A DNA stretch of 64,000 nucleotides, taken from NCBI GenBank assembly GCA_036501825.1, contig DASXZP010000036.1:310001-374000 (forward strand), in the 5' to 3' direction. The number at the start of each line of letters is the position of its first letter. Position 1 is the first letter of the stretch. This DNA comes from JAFECT01 sp036501825 (GTDB taxonomy: Bacteria; Pseudomonadota; Alphaproteobacteria; Caulobacterales; Caulobacteraceae). This document shows, in pieces, positions 23,742-31,998 of the stretch. The translations under genes were made by a program, and so were the position numbers. The notes beneath the pieces were generated by a model. That model had not been told where the DNA came from and made no database searches. It saw nothing but the letters and a program-made list of their open reading frames with translations.

Positions 23742-26063
23742 TCACGCCGCGCCGGCGCGGAGGTCCAGTTCGGGTTCGGCGGCCGCTGCGCTCGCCGCCG
23801 CTTCCGGCAGGTGCACCGTGAACGTCGCGCCTTCGCCGGGCGCGCTTTCGAGGGCGACCCAGCCGCCGTGCAGTTCCACCAGCGTCTTCACGAGCGCTAG
23901 ACCCAGGCCCGGGCCGCCGCGGTCGCGGCCGACGAAGCGGTCGAAGACGTGGGCTTGCTGGTGGTAGGGGATGCCGCGGCCGGTGTCCTTCACCTGGATG
24001 GTCACCGAACCGGCCGCGCGGCGCGCTGACAGGGTCACCGTCCCGCCGGCGCCGATGGCGCGGGTGGCGTTGTCGAGCAGGTGGTCGAGCGCCTGGCCGA
24101 TGCGGCGCGGATCGGCGCGGATCAGGCCCGCGTCGTTGGCGACGTCGAGCACGAGCGCGCCGCCGCTGGCTTCGATGGTTCCGCGCACGCGTTCCGCCGC
24201 AGTTTCCAGCGTGTCCTTCACGCCCACGTCGCCGAGGAACAGCGCCATTTCGCCCGCGTCGATCTGGGCGATGTCGAGCACGTCGTCGATGGAGCGCGCC
24301 AGCTGCGCGGCCGCCGCGCGCACCGACCCGATGTGCGACTTGGCGCGATCGGACAGGTTCTGTTCGTTCTCGAGAAGCTCGGCGTAGCCCAGGATGGTGG
24401 TGAGCGGCGTGCGCAGTTCGTAGGACACGTTGCCGACGAACTCGCGCTTCAGGCGTTCGGTTTCCGATAGCGCGGCCGAGCGTTGATCCAGCGCCCGCTC
24501 CAGTTCATGGCGCGCGGTGACGTCGCCGAACGCCAGCAGGGTGGCGCCGTCAGGCAGGGGCTGTGACTGATACGCAAACGTGCGCCGGTCCGAGGTGCGC
24601 GCCTCGCCGGAAATCGGAATGCGCGCCACCGGATCGGGGTCGGTCACCCGCGCCTTCAGCTCCGACCACAGGGCCTGATCGTGCACCAGCGGCTTGCACA
24701 GCCCGGCCACGCCTTCGAAGCCGCCGGCGTCCTGCAGCTGCCCCGCGCTGATCTTCCACAGCTGCTCGAAGGCCTGGTTGTGCAGGCGCAGACGGCCATC
24801 GGAGCCGAACACGGCCACCGCGTCGTTCAGCTTGTCGAGGGTGGCGCGCTGAACCTGAATGAGGGCGTTGTACTGGGCGCGCAGCTTCAGCTCGCCGGTG
24901 ATGTCGGCGAACAGGATGAGGATGCCGCCGAGCGGGTGCGGCTGGCGCACCACGCGCAGGGTGCGCCCGTCCGGCAGGCTCCACAGGTCGTCGGGCGACA
25001 CTTCGGTCGAGCCGTAGAAGTCGAGCTCCTTCGCCTTCCACTTGGAATAGTCGGTGGTCTCCGGCAGGCGCCGGCGCTGGCGCAGGCGGTCGAGCAGTTC
25101 GCCGTGGGTCGGGCGCTCGTCGAGCCACGCGGCGTCGAGATCCCACAGTTGCTGGAACGCGGTGTTGTAGAAATTCAGCGAGCGCGAGGCGCCGAAGATG
25201 GCGACCGCGTCGGCCAGATGGTTCAGCGTCTCGTCGTGGGCCGCGCGGTGGCGCACCAGGGCGTCGCGGTTTTCCTCGGACTCGGTGATGTCGATGGCGA
25301 AGGCGGCGATCTCGTCGCCGCTCACCGGCTCGGCGAAGATTTTGTACGCGCGCCGCTGGCCGCGCACCGTGACCCATCGGAAGCCCTCGCGTTGGGCGCG
25401 GGCCTTGCCGGCCTCCACCACAATGGCCTGGGCGCCGCGGTCGAAGGCGGCCTCGCGGGCGCGGGCCTCGTCAACGGTGGAAACCTCGGCGGCCTCGATG
25501 AAGGCGCGGTTGGCCCACAGCACCAGGCCGCGGGAGTCGGCGATCCAGGCCGGGTCGGGCAGGCGGTCGGCCAGGGCCGCGAACTTGCCCCCGGGCACCG
25601 CGTCCAGCGCCAGGGTGACCCGCAGCCACGCCATCCCGCCGGACGGGCGTCCCTCGATGACCAGCGCCCCGCCGGCGACGGGGGTGAGGAAACGGCAGGG
25701 TTCGCCCTGGTTGATCAGGCTGCGCAGCTTCAGGGCATGGTCCGGCGCGGTGGCGGCGATGCCTTCCAGCAGCGAGGCCGGGTCGAACTCGCGCAGGCCC
25801 AGCGCCTCGGCGCAGGCCAGCATGGCGTCGTCGCCCCAGACCAGGCGGGCTTCCTCACCCTCCACCGCAATCAGGGCGCCTTCAAAGGCGATGGTGGCGG
25901 TTTCCGCCTCGTGCAGGGCGGCGCGCAGCTGTTCGTTGCGGACGGTCAGGTCCGCCGAGCGGGCCTCGGCCTTGCGGCGATAGCGCCAGGCCCACACCGA
26001 GGTGGACAGGGCCAGCGCAATGGCCCCGGCCGAGGCGGCATAGGCGAGGCTAGCCACGAACAC
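23742..26063 (-). CDS. divL: DivL, PAS-domain kinase-like cell-cycle regulator with Tyr in the H-box
   Basis: 773 residues (C. crescentus DivL has 769). It has one N-terminal membrane helix (about 4-24), a coiled coil, and several PAS domains between about 150 and 510 (PDPAWIADSRGLVLWANRAF, NHLADAVAIFGASRSLNFYN, LNDAVAVFGSDGRLRLHNQA). A dimerisation/phosphotransfer helix and an ATPase domain follow (DTGRGIPYHQQAHVFDRF and GGPGLGLALVKTLVELHGG). The phospho-acceptor position reads NVSYELRTPL: Tyr548, codon at 24420-24422, replaces His, as at Tyr550 of C. crescentus DivL. DivL binds phospho-state-specific DivK and controls the CckA-ChpT-CtrA phosphorelay that sets asymmetric division. It is flanked upstream by a hairpin and two GANTC sites. 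Confidence 0.93.
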   Translation of the reverse strand: MFVASLAYAASAGAIALALSTSVWAWRYRRKAEARSADLTVRNEQLRAALHEAETATIAFEGALIAVEGEEARLVWGDDAMLACAEALGLREFDPASLLEGIAATAPDHALKLRSLINQGEPCRFLTPVAGGALVIEGRPSGGMAWLRVTLALDAVPGGKFAALADRLPDPAWIADSRGLVLWANRAFIEAAEVSTVDEARAREAAFDRGAQAIVVEAGKARAQREGFRWVTVRGQRRAYKIFAEPVSGDEIAAFAIDITESEENRDALVRHRAAHDETLNHLADAVAIFGASRSLNFYNTAFQQLWDLDAAWLDERPTHGELLDRLRQRRRLPETTDYSKWKAKELDFYGSTEVSPDDLWSLPDGRTLRVVRQPHPLGGILILFADITGELKLRAQYNALIQVQRATLDKLNDAVAVFGSDGRLRLHNQAFEQLWKISAGQLQDAGGFEGVAGLCKPLVHDQALWSELKARVTDPDPVARIPISGEARTSDRRTFAYQSQPLPDGATLLAFGDVTARHELERALDQRSAALSETERLKREFVGNVSYELRTPLTTILGYAELLENEQNLSDRAKSHIGSVRAAAAQLARSIDDVLDIAQIDAGEMALFLGDVGVKDTLETAAERVRGTIEASGGALVLDVANDAGLIRADPRRIGQALDHLLDNATRAIGAGGTVTLSARRAAGSVTIQVKDTGRGIPYHQQAHVFDRFVGRDRGGPGLGLALVKTLVELHGGWVALESAPGEGATFTVHLPEAAASAAAAEPELDLRAGAA

Positions 26064-26105
26064 GGCTTTGACCCCCGACAGTGATGGCCCCGGATCGAAT
26101 CACGA

Positions 26106-26174
26106 GCTCAGGATAACCCGCCAGGGTTACCTGAGCATGAGTCCTTAACGCCTCAGGTCCCGGAGCATGAGTCC
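26106..26174. promoter_or_regulatory. Hairpin and GANTC-bearing direct repeats upstream of divL
   Basis: A near-perfect inverted repeat lies at 26106-26136 (GCTCAGG-A-TAACCC, loop GCCA, GGGTTACCTGAGC). A 12-bp direct repeat GAGCATGAGTCC occurs at 26133-26144 and 26163-26174, and each copy contains a GAGTC (GANTC) site. It sits between the divergent starts of divL (26063) and the gene at 26213. This could be a protein-binding dyad with CcrM-methylatable sites; a terminator is less likely because both flanking genes start here. Confidence 0.5.
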
Positions 26175-26212
26175 GCTTGCCGGTCCGCTGCGGTGGTCCG
26201 ATATGGTGACCC

Positions 26213-26812
26213 ATGAGCGTCCTCTATCCCGTCGCCGCCGATGCCGAAGCCGCTTTGTCGGCCCCCTTGGGCCGCGCAGCGCGTGAGCGTGAGGCCCGGG
26301 CGCTGGCGAACGCGGACGAGGGCGCCGAACTGCGGTTCGTGGTGGAAGAGGTCGGCCCGACCTTCGACACGCGCGAGGCGGCGCTCGAGGCCTGGAAGGG
26401 CCGCATCGACGATGACCGCAAAGGTGGGGCCGTGGCGCCCGAGGATCGTTACTGCACCATTCGCGAAGTGCTGGCCCCGGTGAAGGGCCGCGCGGCGCGC
26501 GCGCAAACCGTCAAGCCGGTGTTCGAAAACGGCCGCCGCTGGCCGGTCCCGGCCAAGCCCGCAACCGCGCCGAAGACCCAGTGGCGCCTGTCGGTGTCCT
26601 ACTGGCGCGTGGGTTCGGCGCCGACTGCATCGCAACTGCCGCCTGCGCGCAAGGCGCGGCGCGCCCAGTCGGCGCGCGATCTCGGCCGCGACGCCATCGA
26701 GGCCCTGACCCGTCAACCGCTCACCCCTATCGCGCCGCAACAGCCGCTCGACATCGGCCTGTTCGAAACCCGCGCGCCGGAAAACCCCGATTTGGTGCTG
26801 CCCGATGAATAG
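26213..26812 (+). CDS. Conserved-looking hypothetical protein
   Basis: 199 residues with no signal peptide or membrane helix. It is rich in Ala, Arg and Pro, with the segments LRFVVEEVGPTFDTREAALE, PEDRYCTIREVLAPVKGR and KTQWRLSVSYWRVG. The first half reads like a short alpha/beta domain; the second half is basic and probably disordered. I do not recognise it. Its 3' end overlaps the metallopeptidase gene by 8 bp, and mmcB follows 3 bp after that, so the three are probably one transcript divergent from divL. Confidence 0.7.
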   Translation: MSVLYPVAADAEAALSAPLGRAAREREARALANADEGAELRFVVEEVGPTFDTREAALEAWKGRIDDDRKGGAVAPEDRYCTIREVLAPVKGRAARAQTVKPVFENGRRWPVPAKPATAPKTQWRLSVSYWRVGSAPTASQLPPARKARRAQSARDLGRDAIEALTRQPLTPIAPQQPLDIGLFETRAPENPDLVLPDE

Positions 26813-27239
26813 AGACGCGTTGCGCAACACCGACCGGCATCACTGGAGCGCGCACCCCGCGCCCGACATCGACGCCTTCACCGCCATGGCGGAGGCGGCG
26901 TTCGAGCGCCTGCCCGAAGAATTCCGCCGCGCTGTCGGCGGGGTCGAGTTCCGGGTGCAGGATTTCGCCGACGACGCAACGCTGGACTCGCTGGGCATCG
27001 AAGATCCGTTCGAACTGTCGGGGCTCTACCACGGCGTCGACCTGACCCAGCAGTCGGTGATCAATCCCTCGCCCGCGGTGTCGCAGATCTTCCTGTACCG
27101 CCGCCCGATCCTGGACGAATGGGCCGAGCGCGGCGACGTCACCCTGGACGAACTGATCACCCACGCCCTGGTCCACGAAATCGGCCACCACTTCGGCCTT
27201 TCCGACAGCGACATGCACGCGATCGAGGATGGGGACTGA
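26805..27239 (+). CDS. Zincin-like metallopeptidase family protein (PF06262 type)
   Basis: 144 residues. The active-site motif HALVHEIGHHFGLSDSDM (HExxHxxGxxD) is at about 125-142, the end of the protein. It is preceded by the family phrases PEEFRRAVGGVEFRVQDF, FELSGLYHGVDL and ISPRP-like FLYRRPILDEWAERGDV. These minigluzincins (type 1) are small cytoplasmic zinc proteins, usually uncharacterised. Overlap with the upstream gene and the 3-bp gap to mmcB indicate co-expression. The start ATG at 26805 (MNRDALRNTDRHHWS) overlaps the end of the preceding gene. Confidence 0.88.
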   Translation: MNRDALRNTDRHHWSAHPAPDIDAFTAMAEAAFERLPEEFRRAVGGVEFRVQDFADDATLDSLGIEDPFELSGLYHGVDLTQQSVINPSPAVSQIFLYRRPILDEWAERGDVTLDELITHALVHEIGHHFGLSDSDMHAIEDGD

Positions 27240-27242
27240 GCG

Positions 27243-27683
27243 GTGAGCGACGCCGTTCTCACCCTCATCTTCAGCCGCCCGGAAACCACGCTCACGGTGA
27301 CGCGGGGCGTGGCGCGGTTGTTTGCGGAAATGGGGTGGGCGCCGTTGCTGGAAGTGGGCTTGCCGAACGGGCGGCGCGCGGACGTGATGGCGCTGGGGCC
27401 CAAGGGCGAGATCGCCATCGTCGAGGTGAAGTCGTCGCTCGAGGACTACCGCACCGATCGCAAGTGGCATGAGTACGGCGAATACTGCGACCGCTTCTAT
27501 TTCGCGGTGTCGCCGGAATTCCCGCGCGAAATCCTCGCCCAAGGCCCCGGCCTGATCATCGCCGACGCCTTCGGCGGCGCGGTGGTCGAAGACGCGCCGG
27601 TGGAAGCGTTGGCGGGTTCAAGGCGCCGCGCCCTGATCCTCGCGTTTGCCCGCCTGGCGGCGTTGCGGGCGACGGACGTCTAG
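27243..27683 (+). CDS. mmcB: MmcB-family DNA-repair protein
   Basis: 146 residues from GTG 27243. The sequence LFAEMGWAPLLEVGLPNGRR, ADVMALGPKGEIAIVEVKSS and DYRTDRKWHEYGEYCDRFYF is the MmcB pattern. It has a PD-(D/E)xK-like core: Asp in RRADVMAL, then Glu-x-Lys in IVEVKSS. MmcB of Caulobacter is an SOS-induced protein needed for mitomycin C tolerance, thought to be a nuclease. No LexA box was found in the upstream region checked; the gene is third in a probable operon divergent from divL. A palindromic element follows it. Confidence 0.9.
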   Translation: MSDAVLTLIFSRPETTLTVTRGVARLFAEMGWAPLLEVGLPNGRRADVMALGPKGEIAIVEVKSSLEDYRTDRKWHEYGEYCDRFYFAVSPEFPREILAQGPGLIIADAFGGAVVEDAPVEALAGSRRRALILAFARLAALRATDV

Positions 27684-27690
27684 AAAGGCT

Positions 27691-27942
27691 GTCCACGGAC
27701 CCACACGGACACACACGGATGGTGTGAGCACGGTCGAGTGCGTGGGCTTGGCTGACCAATTATTTGTCCACGAACCACACGAACCACACGAACAAGAAAG
27801 AGTATTGCGGCGCTTCGCGCCGCTTAAGAATAGGTCCCGCTCCACGTCGCCCGATTGGCGTTCGTGTGGTTCGTGTGGTTCGTGTGGTTCGTGGACAATT
27901 CTTCTTATTCTTTTCCGTGTGTGTCCGTGTGTGTCCGTGGAC
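27691..27942. repeat. Nested palindromic element with tandem-repeat arms
   Basis: The 340-bp gap 27684-28023 holds this element and no gene. The outer arms are 27691-27719 (tandem CACACGGA units starting GTCCACGG) and 27915-27942, its reverse complement. The inner arms are 27766-27793 (GTCCACGAACCACACGAACC type, 9-bp CACACGAAC units) and 27860-27896, its reverse complement. The central loop carries its own hairpin GCGGCGCTTCGCGCCGC. It lies between the convergent ends of mmcB and a secreted-protein gene. The layout matches the elements at 34.15 and 51.46 kb, though arm sequences differ. Confidence 0.8.
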
Positions 27943-28023
27943 TCTCTTTCTTCTTCCACCGCCCACAAACAAAAAGGGCGCCGGATTGACCGGCGCCCCC
28001 CGACTTTGGGATGTGCGTAAGGC

Positions 28024-28629
28024 TTACTGCTTTTTGGGCATCGGCGCGTCGGCGGCGGCCGCTTTCTTTTCCGCGGCTCGCTTCGCCTCGGCCTGTTGCA
28101 TGGCCTTCAGCACCGGGCCGAGATTGCGGTCGAGAATGGCGAGGCGCTCTTTCACCGACTTCTGCTCTTCGTCGTTGAGCGTCGTGCCCTTCTCCAGGCC
28201 GTAGGTGTAGAAGATCGCGCGCGTCTTCTTCTCGGCGTTGTCCTTGGTCTGGATCTGCAGCACCCCGGTGCGCGTGCCGTCGGTCAGCACCAGCGGCAGA
28301 CGCATCTCCCACAGCGGGCGGCCATCGCCGTCGCCGGGCACGATGGTGTCGCGCGTGCAGCGGATGGCGCGGACCTTGCCGAGGTCCTTGGGCAGGGTGA
28401 TCGCGCCGGTGTTGCCGAGCAGCTTCAGACCCGCCACCGACTTGTAGACGTTGGGGGACTTGGCGTCGGCGCCGGCGACCATCACGCCGCAACCTTCTTC
28501 GGTCTTCGGCTCGATTTTCGGCATCTCGAGTTTGGCCGGCGCGCTCGCCTTGGACGGCGCGGCCGGCGCCGCAGCAGGAGCGGCATGGGCGGTCGACGCC
28601 GCCATAGCCAGCAGGAACGGTAGAATCAT
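28024..28629 (-). CDS. Hypothetical periplasmic protein
   Basis: 201 residues. Signal peptide ILPFLLAMAASTAHA is followed by an Ala/Pro/Lys linker. A central domain contains EEGCGVMVAGADAKSPNVYK, AITLPKDLGKVRAIRCTRD and GDGRPLWEMRLPLVLTDGTR. A charged helical C-terminus runs through KAMQQAEAKRAAEKKA. Two cysteines about 40 residues apart may pair. The family is not recognised. The start overlaps the end of the response-regulator gene by 4 bp, so it is probably co-transcribed with actR. That hints at a role in the same redox response. Confidence 0.7.
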   Translation of the reverse strand: MILPFLLAMAASTAHAAPAAAPAAPSKASAPAKLEMPKIEPKTEEGCGVMVAGADAKSPNVYKSVAGLKLLGNTGAITLPKDLGKVRAIRCTRDTIVPGDGDGRPLWEMRLPLVLTDGTRTGVLQIQTKDNAEKKTRAIFYTYGLEKGTTLNDEEQKSVKERLAILDRNLGPVLKAMQQAEAKRAAEKKAAAADAPMPKKQ

Positions 28630-29183
28630 TTAGGCGCCCTTTTTGCGAGAATCCTTTGAAGGGTTCGGCGGTGCATGTTGAGTCTTCGCGCGGTTTCCGA
28701 GACGTTGTGTCCGCAGAGCTCGTAGACGCGCTGTATGTGCTCCCACCGTACACGGTCCGCCGACATCGGGTTTTCCGGCGGGGGCGGCGCCTCGTCCGAG
28801 CGGGCGAGAAGCGCTTTGACCACGTCGTCCGCGTCGGCGGGCTTCGATAGATAGTCGGCCGCTCCGGCTCTCACCGCGGCGACTGCCGTGGCGATATTAC
28901 CGTAGCCGGTCAACATTATGGCGCGCGCATCTGGCCGCTTTTGATGCAGCGCTTCAACTACTTTCAACCCATTGCCGTCTTCCAGGCGCATGTCCAGCAC
29001 CGCAAAGGCGGGGGCCTTGGCCCGCACCGCATCCATGGCTTCGGAAACCGAGCCCACCATGGTGACCTCGAAACCCCGGGATTCCAGGGCCCGGCCGAGC
29101 CGGGTCCTCAAGGGGGCGTCGTCGTCCATGACCAGCAAGGTGCGGTCGGGAAGGGCGGTGATGTCTGAGGAAAGATCGGTCAT
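28626..29183 (-). CDS. regA: ActR/PrrA/RegA-family redox response regulator
   Basis: 185 residues. It has an N-terminal receiver domain with acidic pocket DDD (about 19-21), phospho-acceptor Asp in VLDMRLEDGNG, Thr in IMLTGYG and Lys in YLSKPAD. A Pro-rich linker leads to a Fis-type helix-turn-helix, VRWEHIQRVYELCGHNVSET ending RRLNMHRRTLQRIL. This C-terminal helix set is nearly invariant in the RegA/PrrA/ActR family. The regulator controls respiration, CO2/N2 fixation or photosynthesis genes according to redox state. It is encoded next to its cognate kinase and the SCO protein, the classical neighbourhood. Confidence 0.95.
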   Translation of the reverse strand: MTDLSSDITALPDRTLLVMDDDAPLRTRLGRALESRGFEVTMVGSVSEAMDAVRAKAPAFAVLDMRLEDGNGLKVVEALHQKRPDARAIMLTGYGNIATAVAAVRAGAADYLSKPADADDVVKALLARSDEAPPPPENPMSADRVRWEHIQRVYELCGHNVSETARRLNMHRRTLQRILAKRAPK

Positions 29184-29263
29184 CGGCGTGGGCTCCTGTG
29201 GTCACACGCACCCCTGGCGGTCGGTATGACTCGGCTCACCCGCCGGTTTCAAGGGGACTTCCC

Positions 29264-30601
29264 TTAAGGGTCGGGGGCTTCGATCCGCCTGCGTGGCCAT
29301 TGCGTGAGGATAACGGCGCCGCCCTCCCGTTCGTTGCGGAATGTGACGGCGGCCCCGGACCGCTCCAGCAGGGTCTTGGCGATGAAGAAGCCCAGGCCCA
29401 TGCCCTGGTGATGGGACCGCGATCCCTCGCCCTGGGGGCGGGAGGTGACATAGGGCTCGCCCAGCTTTTCCAGGATGTCCGGAGCGAACCCCGGCCCGTC
29501 GTCCCGGACCTCGACCTCGATGTGGCCCTCGTCGAAGCGGGCGGTGACCAGGACCTCGAGCACCGCGAAGTCCGCCGCGTTCTCCACGAAGGAGGCCAGC
29601 GCATGGGTGGCCTCGGGCAGGCGCTGAACGTCGGGAATGAACTCGCCCTGGGGCCCTTCGACGGCGGTGGAGACCTTGGGCCCGATGGCCCGGTAGGGGT
29701 CGACGATTTCCTCCAGGAACTGGGCCAGGCCCAGGCGGGCGTGGACGATGTCTCCGGTCTCCGGCCGCTGGGCCAGGTTCTTCAGAATGTCGCGACAGCG
29801 CTCGGCCTGCTGCATCAAGAGCCGCGCGTCCTCGGCCACCGGGTCGTTCTCCGGCGAGGAGCGCAGCAGCTCCTTGGCCACCACCTGAATGGTCGCCAGC
29901 GGGGTGCCGAGTTCATGCGCCGCGGCGGCGGCGAGGCCGCCCAGCGCCGAAAGCCGCTGTTCGCGCGCCAGCACCGCTTCGGTGGCGGCCAGCGCCAGCT
30001 CCATCCGCGCCCCTTCCGCCGCCGCCTGCCAGGCGTAGCCGGCGGTGAACACGATCCCCACCGCGATGGCGGCGAGGACGCCCAGGTGCTCCCAGGCGAT
30101 CGGGCTCGGGGAGGCTGTGAACCAGGCGACCGGAGGACTGAGGAAGCCCAGCACCGCGAGCGTGGCGATCTCCACCGCCATCACCGCCAGGGTCTGGCGC
30201 AACGGCAGGCCCACCGCCGCCACGATCGCAGGGGCCACCAGCAACAGGCAGAAGGGATTATCCAGCCCGCCGGTGAGCGCCAGCAACGCACCGAGCTGGA
30301 CCGCGTCGAAGCCGAGCTGGGCCGCCGCCTCCCAGTCGCGCGCCATGTGCCGCCCGCGCGCCCGGTGGATCAAAGTCAGAATGACGTTCAGCCAGGCGCT
30401 GAAGGCGATGATCGCCAGACACGGCGCCAGCGGCACCGGCCGGTCCATCAGCCACGCGACGCACAGCGCCGCAGTCTCGGCGCAGACCGCGATCCAGCGC
30501 AGCAGCAGCAGGGTGCGCAGCCTCAGGCGCCCGCGCCGGCGGTCGGATCCCGCCAGGGTCCAGTCGACCGCATCGTTTTCAGCGCCTTGGGCGGAAGCCA
30601 T
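29264..30601 (-). CDS. regB: ActS/PrrB/RegB-family redox sensor histidine kinase
   Basis: About 445 residues from ATG 30601; upstream ATGs at 30616 and 30631 are possible. It has six membrane helices. The quinone-sensing heptad GGLDNPF is in the third or fourth helix (ALLALTGGLDNPFCLLLVAP). The H-box is AAAAHELGTPLATIQVVAKE, and the conserved redox-active Cys lies in ERCRDILKNL shortly after. The ATPase domain ends with ADFAVLEVLV, RDDGPGFAPDILEKLGEPY and GMGLGFFIAKTLLERSG. It phosphorylates RegA according to the quinone-pool redox state and cysteine oxidation. It is divergent from senC and lies upstream of regA. Confidence 0.95.
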   Translation of the reverse strand: MASAQGAENDAVDWTLAGSDRRRGRLRLRTLLLLRWIAVCAETAALCVAWLMDRPVPLAPCLAIIAFSAWLNVILTLIHRARGRHMARDWEAAAQLGFDAVQLGALLALTGGLDNPFCLLLVAPAIVAAVGLPLRQTLAVMAVEIATLAVLGFLSPPVAWFTASPSPIAWEHLGVLAAIAVGIVFTAGYAWQAAAEGARMELALAATEAVLAREQRLSALGGLAAAAAHELGTPLATIQVVAKELLRSSPENDPVAEDARLLMQQAERCRDILKNLAQRPETGDIVHARLGLAQFLEEIVDPYRAIGPKVSTAVEGPQGEFIPDVQRLPEATHALASFVENAADFAVLEVLVTARFDEGHIEVEVRDDGPGFAPDILEKLGEPYVTSRPQGEGSRSHHQGMGLGFFIAKTLLERSGAAVTFRNEREGGAVILTQWPRRRIEAPDP

Positions 30602-30663
30602 GGGTCGCCTATACATCTGCACGTCGCCCAAGCAACCTGAGCTGTCCCCTTCCCGGAGTTCGC

Positions 30664-31275
30664 GTGAGCCGTCCCCGCATCCTGTTCGCCCTCGCCTGTC
30701 TGGCCCTGTCCGCCGTCATCGTCGGCGCGGTGTTCCTGAACCTGAACGCGGCCGGGGCGCCGACGCCCGAGATTTCCTCAAGCGGCAAGGCTTTGATCGG
30801 TGGCCCGTTCCAGCTCGTCGACCAGAACGGCCGCGCGGTGGATCAGAGCCTGCTGAAGGGCAAGTGGAGCGCGGTCTTCTTCGGCTACACCTTCTGCCCG
30901 GACGTCTGCCCGACCAATCTGCAGACCATGGCCGCCGCCGAAGACAAGCTGGGCGCCCAGGCGAAGAACCTGCAGGTGGTGTTCGTTTCCATCGACCCCC
31001 AGCGCGACACGCCGCAACAGCTGAAGGCCTATCTCTCCAGCAAGGCGTTTCCCGTGGGAACCATCGGCCTGACCGGCACGCCCGCCCAAGTGGACAGGGC
31101 GGCCAAGGCCTACCGGGTCTACTATGCGAAAAACGGGAGCGGGTCCGACTATACGATGGACCACTCCAGCGCGACCTATCTGATGGACCCGAAAGGGGAT
31201 TTCCACAGCGTCATCGCCTACGGCATGACCCCCGCCCAGGTGGCGGACCAGATCCGGTCCGCCATGGCGGGTTGA
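30664..31275 (+). CDS. SCO1/SenC/PrrC-family protein
   Basis: 203 residues from GTG 30664. N-terminal membrane anchor ILFALACLALSAVIVGAVFL is followed by a thioredoxin-like periplasmic domain. The copper motif is FGYTFCPDVCPTNL (CxxxC), with the distal His in MDHSSATYLMDP. SCO proteins deliver copper to the CuA centre of cytochrome oxidase or act as thiol reductases. In Rhodobacter the homologue PrrC/SenC sits with prrA/prrB and links oxidase state to the kinase, matching this layout. It is divergent from the regB-type kinase gene 32 or more bp away. Confidence 0.94.
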   Translation: MSRPRILFALACLALSAVIVGAVFLNLNAAGAPTPEISSSGKALIGGPFQLVDQNGRAVDQSLLKGKWSAVFFGYTFCPDVCPTNLQTMAAAEDKLGAQAKNLQVVFVSIDPQRDTPQQLKAYLSSKAFPVGTIGLTGTPAQVDRAAKAYRVYYAKNGSGSDYTMDHSSATYLMDPKGDFHSVIAYGMTPAQVADQIRSAMAG

Positions 31276-31279
31276 GCTT

Positions 31280-31660
31280 TCAGGCCGGCGTGCCTGTGCG
31301 GCGGCTGCTGATCACGCCGAAGCCGATCACCCACAAGATCGCCGCGGCTACGGCGACCATCGACAGGGTCGCCGCATTGGACAGCGGCACGAAGGCCCAT
31401 GCAGCGGCGTAGCCGAGACCGCCCAGCATCATCGCCCAGCCGCAGACCCGCTGCAGCGCGATATGGCGCGCGGTCTTCGCCGTCCCGGCTTTCGGGATCA
31501 GGTTGGCGTTGATGGCCATCTGCAGGCCGATAATCGCCATGGTCCAGCGCGTGGCCGACTGGGCTTCGATCAGGCCCTGATGCTGGGCCCACTTCATACC
31601 CAGGGCCACGGCCACGATGACGGCGCCCATGGCGAGGTTGAGGTAAAGTTGGCGTTTCAT
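31280..31660 (-). CDS. Four-span membrane protein paired with ArsR regulator
   Basis: 126 residues, four hydrophobic segments: AMGAVIVAVALGMKW, TRWTMAIIGLQMAINANLIP, VCGWAMMLGGLGYAAAWAF and LSMVAVAAAILWVIGFGVI. The segment NLIPKAGTAKTA has a faint resemblance to SdpI-type immunity proteins, and the upstream regulator resembles SdpR, but this is a weak inference. It overlaps the arsR-like gene by 4 bp and ends 4 bp from the convergent senC, so it is the second gene of a two-gene unit. Function unknown. Confidence 0.75.
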   Translation of the reverse strand: MKRQLYLNLAMGAVIVAVALGMKWAQHQGLIEAQSATRWTMAIIGLQMAINANLIPKAGTAKTARHIALQRVCGWAMMLGGLGYAAAWAFVPLSNAATLSMVAVAAAILWVIGFGVISSRRTGTPA

Positions 31661-31989
31661 TCGGGGAGCGCCTCCTTGGCGTCGCTCGGGGGTTCGGGGG
31701 GTGTTTCGGCCGGGGCGTCTTGGGTCTTGCCGCCGAGGCCGAAGGCTTGGGCGAAGCCCATCAGCGCGTCTTCCAGCACCGAGAGCTTCAGGGAATAGAC
31801 CACCTGCTTGCCGTCCTTTTTCGCGAAGATCAGATCGGCCTCGCGCAGGGCGGCGAAGTGGGCGGACATGGTGGGTTTGGAGACCGGAAAGTGGTCCGCG
31901 AGCTCGCCCGCGGTCATCGGCCCCCGGCGCAGGAGCTCCAGCACGTGGCGCCGCGTCGGGTCGGATAGGGCTTTGAAAACGCCGGTCAT
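31657..31989 (-). CDS. ArsR-family repressor, SdpR-like
   Basis: 110 residues. The winged helix starts at residue 1 (MTGVFKALSDPTRRHVLELL), then MTAGELADHFPVSKPTMSAH and LREADLIFAKKDGKQVVYSL. This closely follows the SdpR autorepressor pattern. The C-terminal 25 residues are an acidic Pro-rich tail. There are no metal-binding cysteines. An 18-bp dyad at 31999-32016 lies just upstream of the start, a likely autoregulatory operator. Translationally coupled to the four-span membrane protein. Confidence 0.88.
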   Translation of the reverse strand: MTGVFKALSDPTRRHVLELLRRGPMTAGELADHFPVSKPTMSAHFAALREADLIFAKKDGKQVVYSLKLSVLEDALMGFAQAFGLGGKTQDAPAETPPEPPSDAKEALPE

Positions 31990-31998
31990 GAATCGACG

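Noticed and set aside
27766..27896. Possible CRISPR-like repeats (CACACGAAC units)
   Set aside because: The 9-bp units are contiguous, without spacers, and are mirrored as a palindrome; no cas genes are present.
27764..28204. Frames coding for peptides such as repeated Asn-His-Thr or Cys-Gly-Ser
   Set aside because: They are translations of the tandem arms of the palindromic element and not proteins.
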